This document shows, one piece after another, positions 23,301 through 34,115 of a stretch of 64,000 nucleotides of DNA (within the stretch, counting starts at the first letter, position 1; each line of letters begins with the position of its first letter). The stretch is from Papiliotrema nemorosa (taxonomy: Eukaryota; Basidiomycota; Tremellomycetes; Tremellales; Rhynchogastremaceae): positions 31,962 through 95,961 of the forward strand of contig JASKOT010000045.1 in the NCBI GenBank assembly GCA_032158125.1, read 5' to 3'. Both the position numbers and the translations under genes were made by a program. A model generated the notes under the pieces. The model made no database searches and was not told the DNA's origin. It was given only the letters and a program-made list of their open reading frames with translations.

Positions 23301-23757
23301 CGAAAGCGGCGAAGAGGACCAGCTTGACGATAATATCGACATTGAAGTAAAATCTGACAACGAGGTCAAGGTCGAGCCTCTGGATGAGGATTGTATGAGG
23401 CAGGGTAGAGCAAGCCGAAGCGGCAATGCCGCAGGCTCCACCAGTTCTGCTAGACTGGGAGTCAAAATAACACCTGTCCTTGACCGAGACAAGGAAGATT
23501 ACGAGTATCTCCGCGATGCTATTCGTCAGGATTTCTTACCGAACATGGAAGAATCTGGAATGGGTATGAAGAGCTTTCTTCGTGGACTGGACGCCAAGGT
23601 GAGATTGGAACAGTGTGATCATCATAAAATGAGATTGTTGACCGACTAGGGTCAGACGCATTTGACTTGTAGGACATTATGGACAAAATATCGATCAGTT
23701 TACGCGGTCGATTTCCCTGAAATCCCATATACTCCAGTAACAGCCATGAAGAGCTGA
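20328..23757 (+). CDS. BRCT / Myb-like protein D (two BRCTs, Rap1-like architecture)
   Basis: Exons 20328-20435, 20485-20762, 20837-22847, 22891-23598 and 23650-23757 total 1070 codons plus stop, all in phase. BRCT1 (residues 1-130): FEGCKFWLSDPEG, GGSVHDDIEEADYLLLG, W-motif YSKDWITTCIQHG. A linker of about 640 residues is rich in Pro, Ser and Thr and ends in basic clusters (AKRPARGQRKRSASPKRRRK) that should act as a nuclear localisation signal. BRCT2 (about 785-885): PYFVRFGIPFAFHV, RKKMEIFIT, GGGEITPIDQATFIIL, W-motif SQLWVEECVNK. The C-terminal module (about 995-1065) is DKEDYEYLRDAI, MKSFLRGLDAK, then after an intron LWTKYRSVYAVDFPEIP. It is the largest and best preserved member of the cluster and lies directly downstream of gene C in the same orientation. 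Confidence 0.8.
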
Positions 23758-24060
23758 GATAGAGCCGATAGAGTGGATGGGTGAGGATTAGATGAGGGCG
23801 TGAGAGGTTTTGACACAGACCAAGTACTGTACATACTGTACGAGCGTAGAGTGATCGTACCGTACCTTGACCAAACTGTATATACTGTATGCAGGTAAAC
23901 GAGGCGAGGCGGGGCGAGACAATGTCATTCATTTTGACCATACTGTACTCTCAGGACAGGCTGGTGAGCAACGAGATCCTGATAGAGATCAATCTAGCCA
24001 TCAAAGCCCCCTGCCATCGTTCCCCTTTTGACAATGCTCGTTCAGCCATTCCGAAGTGTA
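23758..24060. other. Convergent gap rich in TACTGTAC motifs
   Basis: About 300 bases between convergent genes. TACTGTAC or close variants occur at 23825-23832, 23834-23841, 23883-23889 and 23941-23948, four copies in 125 bases. Confidence 0.6.
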
Positions 24061-24602
24061 TCAACTTTGAGACAGGAAATAAGCCGAGACGGCCAGGCCA
24101 GCGAGTATGACGGATTTCAAAGAGGCTCTCTGCGTACTGGATTCCGTTCTCCTTTTCTTCATCTGGGAAGGCGATCCGTCTCCGCTAGAAGAGGGATGGT
24201 TCAGCCTTGCCTTGTAGTTTGATCCTGATCGTCAATTTGCGTAAATCGCCGATACGCCATGAAAGAGGCTAGGACGAGGCCCATGTCAAACTTACTATAC
24301 GCATCAATCAGATCTTCAAAAGTCACCCGTTCGTCATCTGGCCAGTGTCGCCGTTCCTCTTCTTCCGCTGCCGACATGTCGTCGAGAGCAGATATGACTC
24401 GCGCATCATTCACATCTTCACTTTTGAGCAGAGACTCGATGACTCTCTTGAAGGCTTGCAGAGTGTGAGATACGTTGGAGAGACGTGAGGCAGTGAGGTC
24501 TATACTTTGTAGATCACCTTGGATGTAAATTCGTTCGTCATTGCTGAGGATCGACAGCGCAGCTAGCCGATCTGCCCTAGTGTCATTGACAGTAGAAGAC
24601 AT
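24061..24602 (-). CDS. Small orphan protein with hydrophobic C-terminal tail
   Basis: Two exons, 24602-24296 and 24224-24061, join in phase to 156 residues; the intron has GTAAGT and CAG ends. The first 100 residues are predicted helical and acidic (NDERIYIQGDLQSIDLTASR, AAEEEERRHWPDDERV, TFEDLIDAYR). A basic patch MKKRRTESS is followed by a terminal hydrophobic stretch SVILAGLAVSAYFLSQS. The tail could be a weak tail anchor for a mitochondrial, ER or peroxisomal membrane, but it is short. I do not recognise a family. It is flanked on both sides by TACTGTA-type motifs (24641-24647 upstream). Confidence 0.6.
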
Positions 24603-24991
24603 GATGAGTTGAAGTGACAAGAGTGCAAGGCAATGACGAATACTGTATCGAAGAGGTAGAGGTCCGCTTTTTATGCACTATCGGTCATGACGTACATACA
24701 GTACTACGATATTACGCCAGGAGGTTCTATACAGAGACCCGTCAAAAGCGGGCGGGGCAAAGCAGAAAGGAGGGCCCTCCATGCGTAGCCCAACGGTAAA
24801 TTCAATACAGGACATCGAGGATGAAAGAGATGCGACTAAGCCAGTCGACAAAGTTGAGCGAGCAAAAGCGTCGAGCGCTCACTGGCCATCTCGGCCAACG
24901 TCTCATGTAGGATCACGAGATCGACTTCGTAGTTCACAGTCTCGGAAGAGTCCTGTATCAATCGGCTCGTGAGATCGCCGTGAGGGATTCA
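24603..24991. promoter_or_regulatory. Upstream region of the small orphan gene
   Basis: About 390 bases, also the 3' flank of TBCD. TACTGTA occurs at 24641-24647 and TACAGTAC at 24697-24704. No gene recognised. Confidence 0.4.
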
Positions 24992-27900
24992 TCACTGTGT
25001 CAAAATCTGAGAAATGTGGTCTGCCTCGATCGCTCCGACTTCAGAGTCCGTCCATGGCGTTTCAAGCAAGAGACTCTCCAAGTCGGGGTCCAAATCGTCG
25101 TGCAGGTCTGACAATGCGAGATAGAGGGCTTCTGCCGTGGTAGCACGAATCTGGGGGTGAACGAAAGCCTAACCACCAATATGTAACGTACCCTCGGGAA
25201 CCGATGGGATAGGAACACACGCAAAACCTCGACTGCCTTTGAGTACGTCGGGGTCTCGACGATCGCCAATGCACCCACAACGCTGTATTCTTAGCATCCT
25301 TCTCAACTGTTCACGTCGACTTACAGCTTCATGCTCCCGCTGAGCCGCTCGATCGATTTTATCTGAGAAACGCTTCGAGACGCGAGGGTAATGATCTGAG
25401 GGATCGTTTCTGCGCAAGCTCTTGAGCCGAGTTTCGAGCGAAGTGTGAGATCCGACAGTAGCTTGGTAACAGTGTTCAAAGACGGGATGAAGACTCTGTT
25501 CGAGCTGACATTCTCCACCATGATATCGTGCAAGTCGGCTAGAACCGCATCGAGCACCTCAGAAGCGTTTTTCTCTGTTAAACCCATGATATATTGCCGG
25601 AGGGCGTCGAATGCTGCCGCAGCCTATTCGTGAGTCACTTTCAATCATTCAACGAAGCGATGAGTGACATACGAGCGATTGCAGCTGACTGCCGGTGCTG
25701 TGCAGCAATCCCGAGACCAAGTACGGCCGTTGTGAGGTATGCAAAACCGGCATAGCCGAGAGGTACCAATCTTTGAGACTGATATACCTGAAAGTTTCGT
25801 CCCTGTTGTCAGCATCGTGCCATGGGTAGAGGCGTACGTATCATCTTTGGTGTCAAATTTCCAAATGGCTGACGATTTCCATGTCCATTTCGCCTCTGCC
25901 CTGGCATCCTTCATAGTTCTCCATGCGCGCCATGCAGCCGCTCGCACGGGTTCGAGCTTTTCCATACCTAGTTTGAGGATACCTCCCGTGGCTCTTTCGA
26001 ATTCGCCCTGACTGATGAGTTCGGTTGAGAGGGTCTGCTTGGAGGCGATAGAGATGGCCTGAGCAAGAGCGCCGATTCCCGCGACCCGGATCCAGGAGCC
26101 AACATCTCCTCGTTGATCAGTAGAGTAATCCGTCAATGCAGAGATAAAGCAGGAGAAGGTCGTCTTGAAAGATGTGACGGGAACTGGTTGTTAGACAAGC
26201 CCGTCTTGTAGTGCACAAGCGTACGCAGCATCTGCCCGCTTGAAGATGTCTGGCCGATTATAGAAGCAAGAGACCGAATAGCATAACGTCGCGTTTCCAC
26301 ATCCGACTGAGACTCATCAGCTGCCGGTCGTGGAGCACAAACTCACCTTAGAGGCAGGATTGCTTTGGTACAGCAGCAACTCGACCACCCTCTCAAGCCG
26401 TTCAGTGCAATCCTGGAATTGGATTGAGCCAACAGCGAGAGCTCCGACTTGACGGGGAATCGATTTTGTCGAACGCAGCATCTCCAGCAGGCTACCATCA
26501 GACGGACACAATTAGAGGCACTAACCGATCGACAATGTCCGGCGCAGGTCGTAGTTGGCTGACTCGCTCAACCATCCTGGCAGCTGCCTCGTAGCAGTCA
26601 GACTCCCTCCGCTTCATCACCAGATCGAGGTAGTGATATACTAGCTGGTCCAAGATGGGCGCTGCGACTATATCATGCGAAAGACTGGCTGTAATGAGAT
26701 TACAAGCCGCTTCTATTATGCACGCTCCCTGTGTAGAGACCAATGCTGCAGGCCGGATGGAGGACACAGCGTGGAGTATCTTCGATTAGTCTACACAATA
26801 AATAGACAGTTCTAGCGGACATCAGGCTCACGGTTTGACGACGCTTATCGGGAGAATCGAGCAGTTCGCAGATCTGTGCCAGGGCTACCAATGCACCGTG
26901 TACGTTGTCCGCGTTGAGAGAAGGTATTTCCTTTATCTACAATCAGCAACATTTTTGAGCCGAGCCAACCTCGCGATCAATTGATTCTTGCAGATCTTCC
27001 TCAGACCCTAGCTCCAGCAATCTTTTCAAGGCGCTTGCCCCCAACGTCCGCATCGAGATGTCCCAATGACGCAAAGTAATATGGTGTAAGTGATTCCTCA
27101 TGCGATCACGATACAGCTCGTGCCTGATAATCAGCATATATACAAGGCTTTGTGATCGCGTGGATGCGAATACTAACGTTGCGACCGCGGGAGCGGCGGT
27201 CGTGAAAGCTATTCGCCTAACGCTGACGCTGTAGAAATCTGTCTTGCCCAAGACATCGATACCTTCGGGATACAATCCCTGATATCAGCGACATTCAGGC
27301 GACTGCTCGACATACCAATCTCCCGACACCCTCTTGGAACGCTGCACTCGCAGCTCGCCTGACTCCAACCTCACGGTCCAGACATGCAACACTGATCAAG
27401 CAAGTTGCAATCTCTCTGGCGAATGGTTCGATGGCTTGGGACGGACAAGCACGGGAAAGGGACCATACGAGATAAGCAGCAGCATCCCGGACATTCGCGC
27501 CGATGGAATGAGACGCGCGCCGCAAGTCGAAGAGAAGAGCCTGGTGTAAGTGTAGTGTAGCTCGCAACCGATGAAAATGCTCACCCTGAGCACCCAGTAT
27601 ACAGACTGAGAAACGGCTTCGTCACCTCTGATCAACCCTCGACGTGCCATTTCCGCCAAAGCCAGGCAGCATCCATGCCACCTCGCTTCCCCCTTTGTGC
27701 TCTCAAGACCGCCAAATCCCATGGTACCCTCTGACGATGCCGTGCCTCCCGGATCTACAATGTATCCAAATGATGTCTCGACCACTGGTTCGTCCTCTGT
27801 GCCACCGAACAAGCCGATTGTAGCAAGTACTAGCTGTTCTGCGAAGGATATGGGGAGTAAAGCCGATATCCGCGCGAGATATTTGGCGCAAGAGTAACGC

Positions 27901-29194
27901 ACTATCGTGTCCTGCCGTCAGCCCGTACCTCATGCCGTAGGGTCACCTTGTCACTCAGACCATTCAGCAGCTCGTCAAGGTGTTCCTCCAACCCGTCTGG
28001 CAAATCCACCTCGTCCAGTACGGCGTCTATAAGGGATCAGCAAGAACGTTCAGGCCGGACCGCCGCACTCACCTCGTTTCTGCACATGGCCCAATTTGGC
28101 TATCCACCATCTCCCTCTCGCCTTGACTGCTAGCTTCCTCACCAGTCCGCTTGATGCTGCTGTTCTCGTTCCTCTCAAGTGCGGTAGGAGAACATCCGAG
28201 GTAAAAGCGTCTACAAGTCCAAGATATTGTTGTCCGAGTAGAGCCGGCAGAAGCGCCATCAGCTCGAAGATCGAGGCGACAAAGTTGGCCTCCGAGTCTC
28301 TCTCGCCTTCCCTGAGCTCTACCTCTGCCCAAGCGAAAAATCCGGGCAGGGCATTGACGATATCGGATCGAGAGTATAGCCGAGCAAGGACCAAGGCGGC
28401 ATATGCACCTTCCTTTCCTGGTTTTTCGAGTAGAGGGAGGGCAATGAGTATGACTTGGGCTGCCAAGGAGGGTACAGGGGTCTGAAAGAGCTTGGCGTAG
28501 TTCGATGTGCTCGTGTAGGGTGTGGACTGATCGGATGAAAGTGCAGCGAGGTCGAAAGGGATAGTGAGGAGCATAGCGAGCCATAGTAAAAGTACTGCTC
28601 GAAGCTCCCATGCATCTTGACCTGACAAGAGAGGATGATGAGGTGTGTCGACGGTGGTAGAAGAGCGAGGTGTGTTCGGTGGTGACAGAAGGGTGATGAG
28701 GATAGGAAGGTTCGGTATGGATGATGGGAAATGTGGGACTGGCGTCAACGGGTGCAGTCAGAGGCTGCTCACTGATCGCTTTCCACCCTCGGACTTTGAT
28801 GATCCAGTTGATGACCTTGCCCAGTCGATGTAGGCGAGAACTTGCAATCTGCGATGACCCTTCAGTAGAAGCTATGGTGGACAGGGCGGTCGTCAAAGCA
28901 GTCATCAAAGGTGGGACCATCTCATGTAGAGATGGATCGAGCAGCCCAGGAAGCGGCAGATAATGGTCAAGCTACACCCATCAGCTTCGAGCCCCATATG
29001 CGGAAGCGGGCTAATCATCAACTTACGATACCTCCAAGTTGGTCTACTACCCTGTACTCCTCCTCATCTTCGGCTTGATCTGGATTCCTCGTCGAATCCA
29101 GCGAAAGGAATCCGTCAAGCAGAGAGAGGAAATCTGCCCGGTGTGAAAAGTGGGTATAGGTCGGATCTGCATCGTCCTCTAGGGATGTGACCAT
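24992..29194 (-). CDS. TBCD: Tubulin-specific chaperone D (TBCD / Cin1 / Alp1)
   Basis: Large multi-exon gene of about 1,150 residues made of HEAT-type helical repeats. Diagnostic segments in order: EEYRVVDQLGGI near the start; VRYSCAKYLARISALLPISF; ARWHGCCLALAEMARRGLI; the family signature GANVRDAAAYLVWSLSRA, then DREVGVRRAASAAFQEGVGR; GIDVLGKTDFYSV; HWDISMRTLGASALKRLLEL. The C-terminus has RATTAEALYLALSDL and LLLETPWTDSEVG. TBCD works with cofactors A-E and Arl2 in folding and recycling alpha/beta-tubulin dimers in the cytosol. The start ATG 29194 is the first in frame before conserved sequence. The stop is at 24992-24994. Introns are many and short. Confidence 0.93.
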
Positions 29195-29867
29195 GATGTC
29201 CGAGTGGTCGAGGTTCCAAGGTGAGGAATGGGATTGAGACTCAGAAATCTCGAAACGCGCCCAATGTTTCAAGTCGTTCGCGTGGCAGTTGGCCTCAGGA
29301 GCGAGGAAGGTGATCAATCATTCTTAACCCGACATGGACAGTCGAATAGAGTCATGGAGCGCTCGATGCCTGCATAAGGTGGACGATCTGACACTCCATA
29401 CGACTGGGGGGGTCAGCTGAGGAGAAGGAGGATCCTGGCACAACGCTGCCTGGTGAAGCGTGGGTCAGATGGTCATTCAGCATCGTGGGTGGAGCGATAT
29501 GGTTTTCCAATGCCTAAGACAGACATAGTGGGACACGGTGGAGCCCGGTGAGGAGATGGAAGATGCGCCTACATCGTATCGAGCTGCTGAAACTCGTTAC
29601 GACAGTCTACGAAGAGACACCCGCAAATTCTCCTATGTATAAATCTGGGAAAGCTTTGTCATTCTCCTCGTGAGAAAGGTGATCTGTCCCTCCGCGGAGT
29701 GCTTTTCCAGGATGACGCGTAGACCGTTTGTCTGATGCGCAAGCGCGATGGACGGCATGAGACTGCTTGAACTTGGGGAAATCCCGTGACAACTCCGCTG
29801 AAGGGATCACGGTCAGCATGGTATACGAGACTCGGTGCATCCTTTGTCGGGACTGACGCGACGTGGA
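29195..29867. promoter_or_regulatory. Divergent upstream region of TBCD and the first small paralogue
   Basis: About 670 bases with no supported gene. ORFs here are short and lack motifs. Confidence 0.4.
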
Positions 29868-30592
29868 ATGGTGCAGGTAACTCGCCAGGAAGACTCAGCA
29901 AGACTGGTTCTCGGCACTCCTTCCATCGAGCGTTTTGCGCCCATCCCGGAAGAGGAGAATTTCGATAGCCATAGACGTACAAAAGACGATCCATGTTCGA
30001 GCTTATCTTCTGATTCTTCAGCGAAGATCAAGTACAGTATGCCTCTATCCACCAGCACCCTCACCGCAGTCACCGGGGTCATCTCACTACTCATCTCGGC
30101 CTGGCGTCAGTCTTCCATACCGACAGGTCATATCGTCCCTGTACAAGTTTCCAATCTCAATTGTGATACTGTCAAACTGAGTTGGCACCCCGTCGAGGCC
30201 AATCTTAATGTGTTCAACAAGCTGACAAGCGTTGATTTTGAAGATGGTCTCAAGACGGTCGGGGTCACTCTGGACCGGGAGCGCAAGGCGCGTTTCACCG
30301 TTCTGAGTCAAGTCAGAGATGGCAATGACAACTCATACGTGCTTCAATCCGTGAGTGCCTCTCGCCCTTATGAATCTCACATGGCTGATGATCAAAGTGT
30401 GAAGTGAGCGCTCAGGGCTTGTACGACCCGCAGACTCAGTGTTGCAATACAGATGAGAGTGCGACATTGTCGGTGAGATGCAGCGAACCCATCGTGGGCA
30501 GACTCGAAGAATTGGTGGAGCACGAATCGTGGAGCCGAGATACGGCCGTGCATGTGTCAGCCACGAATGGGCCAGATCAGGAGAAGCATTAG
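29868..30592 (+). CDS. Small single-pass membrane or secreted protein, tandem paralogue 1
   Basis: Exon 1 ends at 30350 and exon 2 is 30398-30592. From ATG 29868 the product is 225 residues; from the internal ATG 30039 it is 168. The longer form has a polar cytosol-like tail (RFAPIPEEENFDSHRR) before a hydrophobic helix (TLTAVTGVISLLISAW), which suggests a type II membrane protein. The lumenal part has beta-rich sequence and three cysteines, one in NLNCDTVKLSW and two in DPQTQCCNTDES. The paralogue at 31407-31998 shares the helix position, the intron position and the QCCN motif. No known family recognised. The start is uncertain. Confidence 0.6.
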
Positions 30593-31180
30593 GATGGAGC
30601 GCATGTGGTGTGGACTGTATGTAGGTTGCAAGACGGACCGATCTCTGCGCATGAATCATGGTTGGGACTTGGCTACGCTCTCATGATGAAGACCCCCATA
30701 TGTTGAATGCAGATTGAAGGTGTCATAGTCCAGGCCTACTCATGAGAGCCCAGGGCAGGTTCCAGGAAGACCAGGCCCAGAGCACCGGGGAAAGCACTGG
30801 ATGATGAAGCTTGTATGTAGATCTGATCCTCGACTATATAAGTTGATACATCGAGAACCCACCCCGGTTTCGAAGAATGTATATTGTTGTCAACCACTAG
30901 ACTACATTGCTCGACTACTTGATTACCCCAAGCAAGGCAACCTTGAATCTACCGAGACTATAGGTCTCAGACAGAAGGTGAATGAAACTCTTTCGGTATT
31001 AAACTTCACCTTGCGCCTATAACAATTAGCCCCTAGGCATCCCACCAAGACAGATCAGCTTCGACCCCAAACATATGTGCAGCTGCGTTCCCACCACATC
31101 AGAAGCGGTGATACCGAGACGCTGAGGGTAACAAGGATACAAAATATCCTTTGATGGAAATCATCACTCACCCATCAGTG

Positions 31181-31207
31181 GGAAGCGTTGTCATGTGTAA
31201 CGCTTCC
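31181..31207. repeat. Perfect 9-bp inverted repeat with 9-base spacer
   Basis: GGAAGCGTT (31181-31189) and AACGCTTCC (31199-31207) are exact reverse complements. Flanking bases GTG before and TTTCCCAC after extend partial pairing. The site lies about 200 bases upstream of the paralogue 2 start. It could be a dimeric regulator site. Confidence 0.7.
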
Positions 31208-31347
31208 TTTCCCACATTTCCATCTCATGTGTACGTTTCGAGTATGAAACTACATAACCAAGGCTTCCTCTCTCACGCTCCCATCTCACGCTTCTCACCT
31301 CATACAGGTGTAAGCGAGTTTGTCTAGGGGATGATTTTCTGACCAGG

Positions 31348-31354
31348 TATATAG
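31348..31354 (+). promoter_or_regulatory. TATA box (TATATAG) upstream of paralogue 2
   Basis: TATATAG lies 53 bases before ATG 31407, a suitable distance for a core promoter with a short leader. Confidence 0.5.
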
Positions 31355-31406
31355 AGCTGAGATCTGCTCATCGTGGTGTTGTTCTACAACATCCTCTCAG
31401 CTGAAT

Positions 31407-31998
31407 ATGCGTTGGAATCTTCTAGACACTGTCACCATCGGAGCCGTCACTTTGGCCGGGTTCAGCCTCCGAGCGCATTATTCAAAGCCTGATTTGAAGA
31501 CCTTTTATCTCTATGCCTCATCCTGTGGTCAATTCAAGGCGGTCTCGACTTCTCCGAACGTCGAGATGAAGGGGTTCAAAAACGCTTGGACTGAAGACGA
31601 AACCAACCCGAAAGGAATAAGCACCTTGCACTTCACCTTGGATGAGCAGGGTGAAGGATACGTCAGCGTCATCGACCGGCGTTCGGATGAAAAGTCCATC
31701 CTGTACTCGGTAAAGCTATGCTTCTTCTCGAAAACATGAAGGCTGACCTTTGCAGTACCATTTGAGAGGTGGTGTATCGCTTGATCCCAGTACTCAGTGC
31801 TGCAACCCTGACGCTTTCGAGAATGTTAGTGTCGATATCATCAGCTACGACCCTGTTGTAGGGCGGTACGAGGATCTCGTCGAAAACAAAGCCTGGAGGA
31901 CTGATACCGCCCCAACCATCGCCGACAGATCCAAGGACAAGTCTGAAGTTGTCACGCGGCGTATCTCTGAGAAGAATGGCGATGATCCCAACGCTTGA
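31407..31998 (+). CDS. Small single-pass membrane or secreted protein, tandem paralogue 2
   Basis: Exons 31407-31709 and 31756-31998 give 181 residues. The N-terminus has a hydrophobic segment (TVTIGAVTLAGFSL) that could be a signal peptide or anchor. The middle is beta-rich (TFYLYASSCGQFKAV, STLHFTLDEQGEGYVSVID). Exon 2 carries DPSTQCCNPDAFENV and VVGRYEDLVENKAWRTDTA. The matching segments of paralogue 1 are DPQTQCCNTDES and IVGRLEELVEHESWSRDTA, so the two are clear duplicates with the same intron phase. Function unknown. Confidence 0.72.
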
Positions 31999-32289
31999 GT
32001 TGTTGATCAGAAGTCGAGCTTTGTCAGTTTTGATGAGTGAGGTTGAAACGCAATGAGAAGCAGCCAGATTCTTCACTTCCGGTATTTGACCGTATGCATG
32101 CCATATCATAAGAGGAAACACTATGCGACGAGGTGTTACATATGTAGTCTAGGTGGGAGGACCGTGACTGATTTTGGATTGGAATCGACTTGCCACCCGA
32201 GAGAGAAAGGTGTCGCGCACAGACCACCTCTTCTTCTTCTCCGCTTCTCCTCTTGTCTTCGAAACAGCCCCTCACCCACCCCCCTCACC

Positions 32290-33964
32290 ATGGACCCAGC
32301 CCCCACTCAAGTGAATCCCTTCCTAGGTCCCCTCCTCTTACGAGCTCTCTTATCCGGAACTCAACCCGCTGCACGGGGCGACTGTGATTGTACCGGGGAA
32401 AGATGTCTCTGTCATGAACCCGAAGCCTACGCCATCAACAACCTGAGTCGCTGCCATCATATCCAATTTATGAACATGGACATTCACGGAGAAGCCAGAG
32501 ACTACCTGGGCGCTATGGACGCCTCGACCGACAAGATTGAGGGTCATCATGGTGTCGGTACGTGGCGGCTACCGGCTTCTCGATCTGCATGCGCCTCTTT
32601 CCTCTGGAGATTGTGGGAAATGCCAGCATTGGGAAGAGACAGAAGTGATATTCCGGATAGACAAGTGATCAGGGGAATGTATGATGGCATCCATAAAGTC
32701 AGGAAAGAGTGAGCGGTAGTCTAACAACATTGGGCTGAAGCGTCAGACTCTCCAACGAATTGAAAAGATACACAGACTACCACAGACTCCATGCGACGTC
32801 GAGCAGTGCCGAGGAGGTAGATATAGATGAAAAGGGGCTATTTGACGAGGGTGATCCCACCGGCGATTCAATGGTGACATCGTGGCTGGACGTACGGACC
32901 AGGCAGCTGGTGATGGGCTATCTCTGCGCCTTTGTTGGGTTTGATGAGCACCTAGTAGATAATGGATATGGCGGACGAGGTGTTACGGGGAGACAGATGG
33001 AGGATTTGAAGAACAAGAAATGGGGGAATCTCATCGAGTCCCTATCATTGAGTGTTCGACGAGCGTCTGTCTGCAAGAATCTGGGTAATCGGCAAGTCGA
33101 CCAAGAGACCTCGTCAGTGATGATTAGCTGATTCCGCAGGGCCTTCCAGCGAGGAGCTTTCATGACAGCTGGATACTACTACGTCGAAGGCGTGGTCTCG
33201 CTCAGTCCATGGTACCCTAGCGAGTATTTCATGCCGGCTTGGGAAGCGAAGTTGACTGGTCTGACCGATATGTAAACGTGTGTAAGGGATCCGCTCACGG
33301 CAGAACTTTCGCCCTGGCTATCAACCTTGCCCTTGTGTGTCTGCGCCTGGGAAAGAACGCGATCGGGCAATTTGCCTGTCTCTCTGTCATTCGCCATCCC
33401 TTTGCCACCAATCGCATCACCGCCAAAGCCTGGCATAGTCAGTAAAGCTGTGTTGCTGCACACTCACGCCCAGTCTTCCACCGCAATGTCCAGTCGCTTT
33501 GCTCACAGTTCACCCGAGGCGAATCATCTCCTCCGTCTTACTTCCAAAATCAGCTCATCATCGCCGAGCACCAACGCACCTTTCACTTGGCTCAGCCGCA
33601 GAAAGGCACTGCGACGCCGAGCGAGGCGGGGAACTTTACCGTCGATCACGTCACAAAGTCTGCTCGGATGTTGGGCGATTTTGAACAGGACGGGGATGCC
33701 TCCGAGGATATCTACTCGATGCACCTACGGTGCTGGCACAACGCGGTGTATGGCTTGGAATTCCCAAATCTGCAATACGAGGAGAAGCTTCCTCGGTCCA
33801 GAAATCGGAATCCGAATCCAACCCGCCAGTCCCCTCGCAAGCCCGTTGCAGCTACCGCTCCGGAAATGACTAGGATCCCGGAGCAGGACATCGGAAGCGA
33901 GGGAGAAGATGACTTGCTCTCTGATCCCGAAGGAGATGGGAGCGGATCTGATGTATCATCCTAG
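32290..33964 (+). CDS. Orphan 499-residue protein
   Basis: Five exons placed by frame: 32290-32708, 32747-33084, 33154-33271, 33304-33437 and 33474-33964. They sum to exactly 500 codons including the stop. Two introns are only 32 and 38 bases, which is short even for tremellomycetes, so borders are tentative. The N-terminal part has Cys/His residues (GDCDCTGERCLCHEP) and a helical region (SFLWRLWEMPALGRD, RQVIRGMYDGIHKV). The middle is mixed helical (RQLVMGYLCAFVGFDEHL, GAFMTAGYYYVEGVVSLS). The last 60 residues are acidic and Ser-rich (EGEDDLLSDPEGDGSGSD). No family recognised. Confidence 0.55.
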
Positions 33965-34115
33965 ATCCGTTTGAAGTATCGCCATTGGCATTGAATTCTG
34001 TAGCCGTGTTCTGTTGAGTTTTTGTGCTTGTTGTGCATTGTCGCAGTTGTAGTGTTGACCAGATGCATGTCGATGTGGTATGAATGTGCGGGGTATCTGA
34101 AAGTCTTGCGATTGA

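Larger units (their letters stand above)
30593..31406. promoter_or_regulatory. Upstream region of paralogue 2
   Basis: About 810 bases. It contains a 73-codon plus-strand ORF (30801-31022) without motifs, a TATATAAG-like sequence near 30833, the inverted repeat at 31181-31207 and the TATA element at 31348-31354. Confidence 0.45.

Noticed and set aside
30830..30870. Possible tRNA gene from a GGTTTCGA-like B box
   Set aside because: No matching A box, acceptor stem or cloverleaf could be formed. No tRNA was found elsewhere by eye either.
30801..31022. 73-codon ORF as a third QCCN paralogue
   Set aside because: It lacks the QCCN and VGR motifs and the hydrophobic N-terminus; CC in it is isolated.
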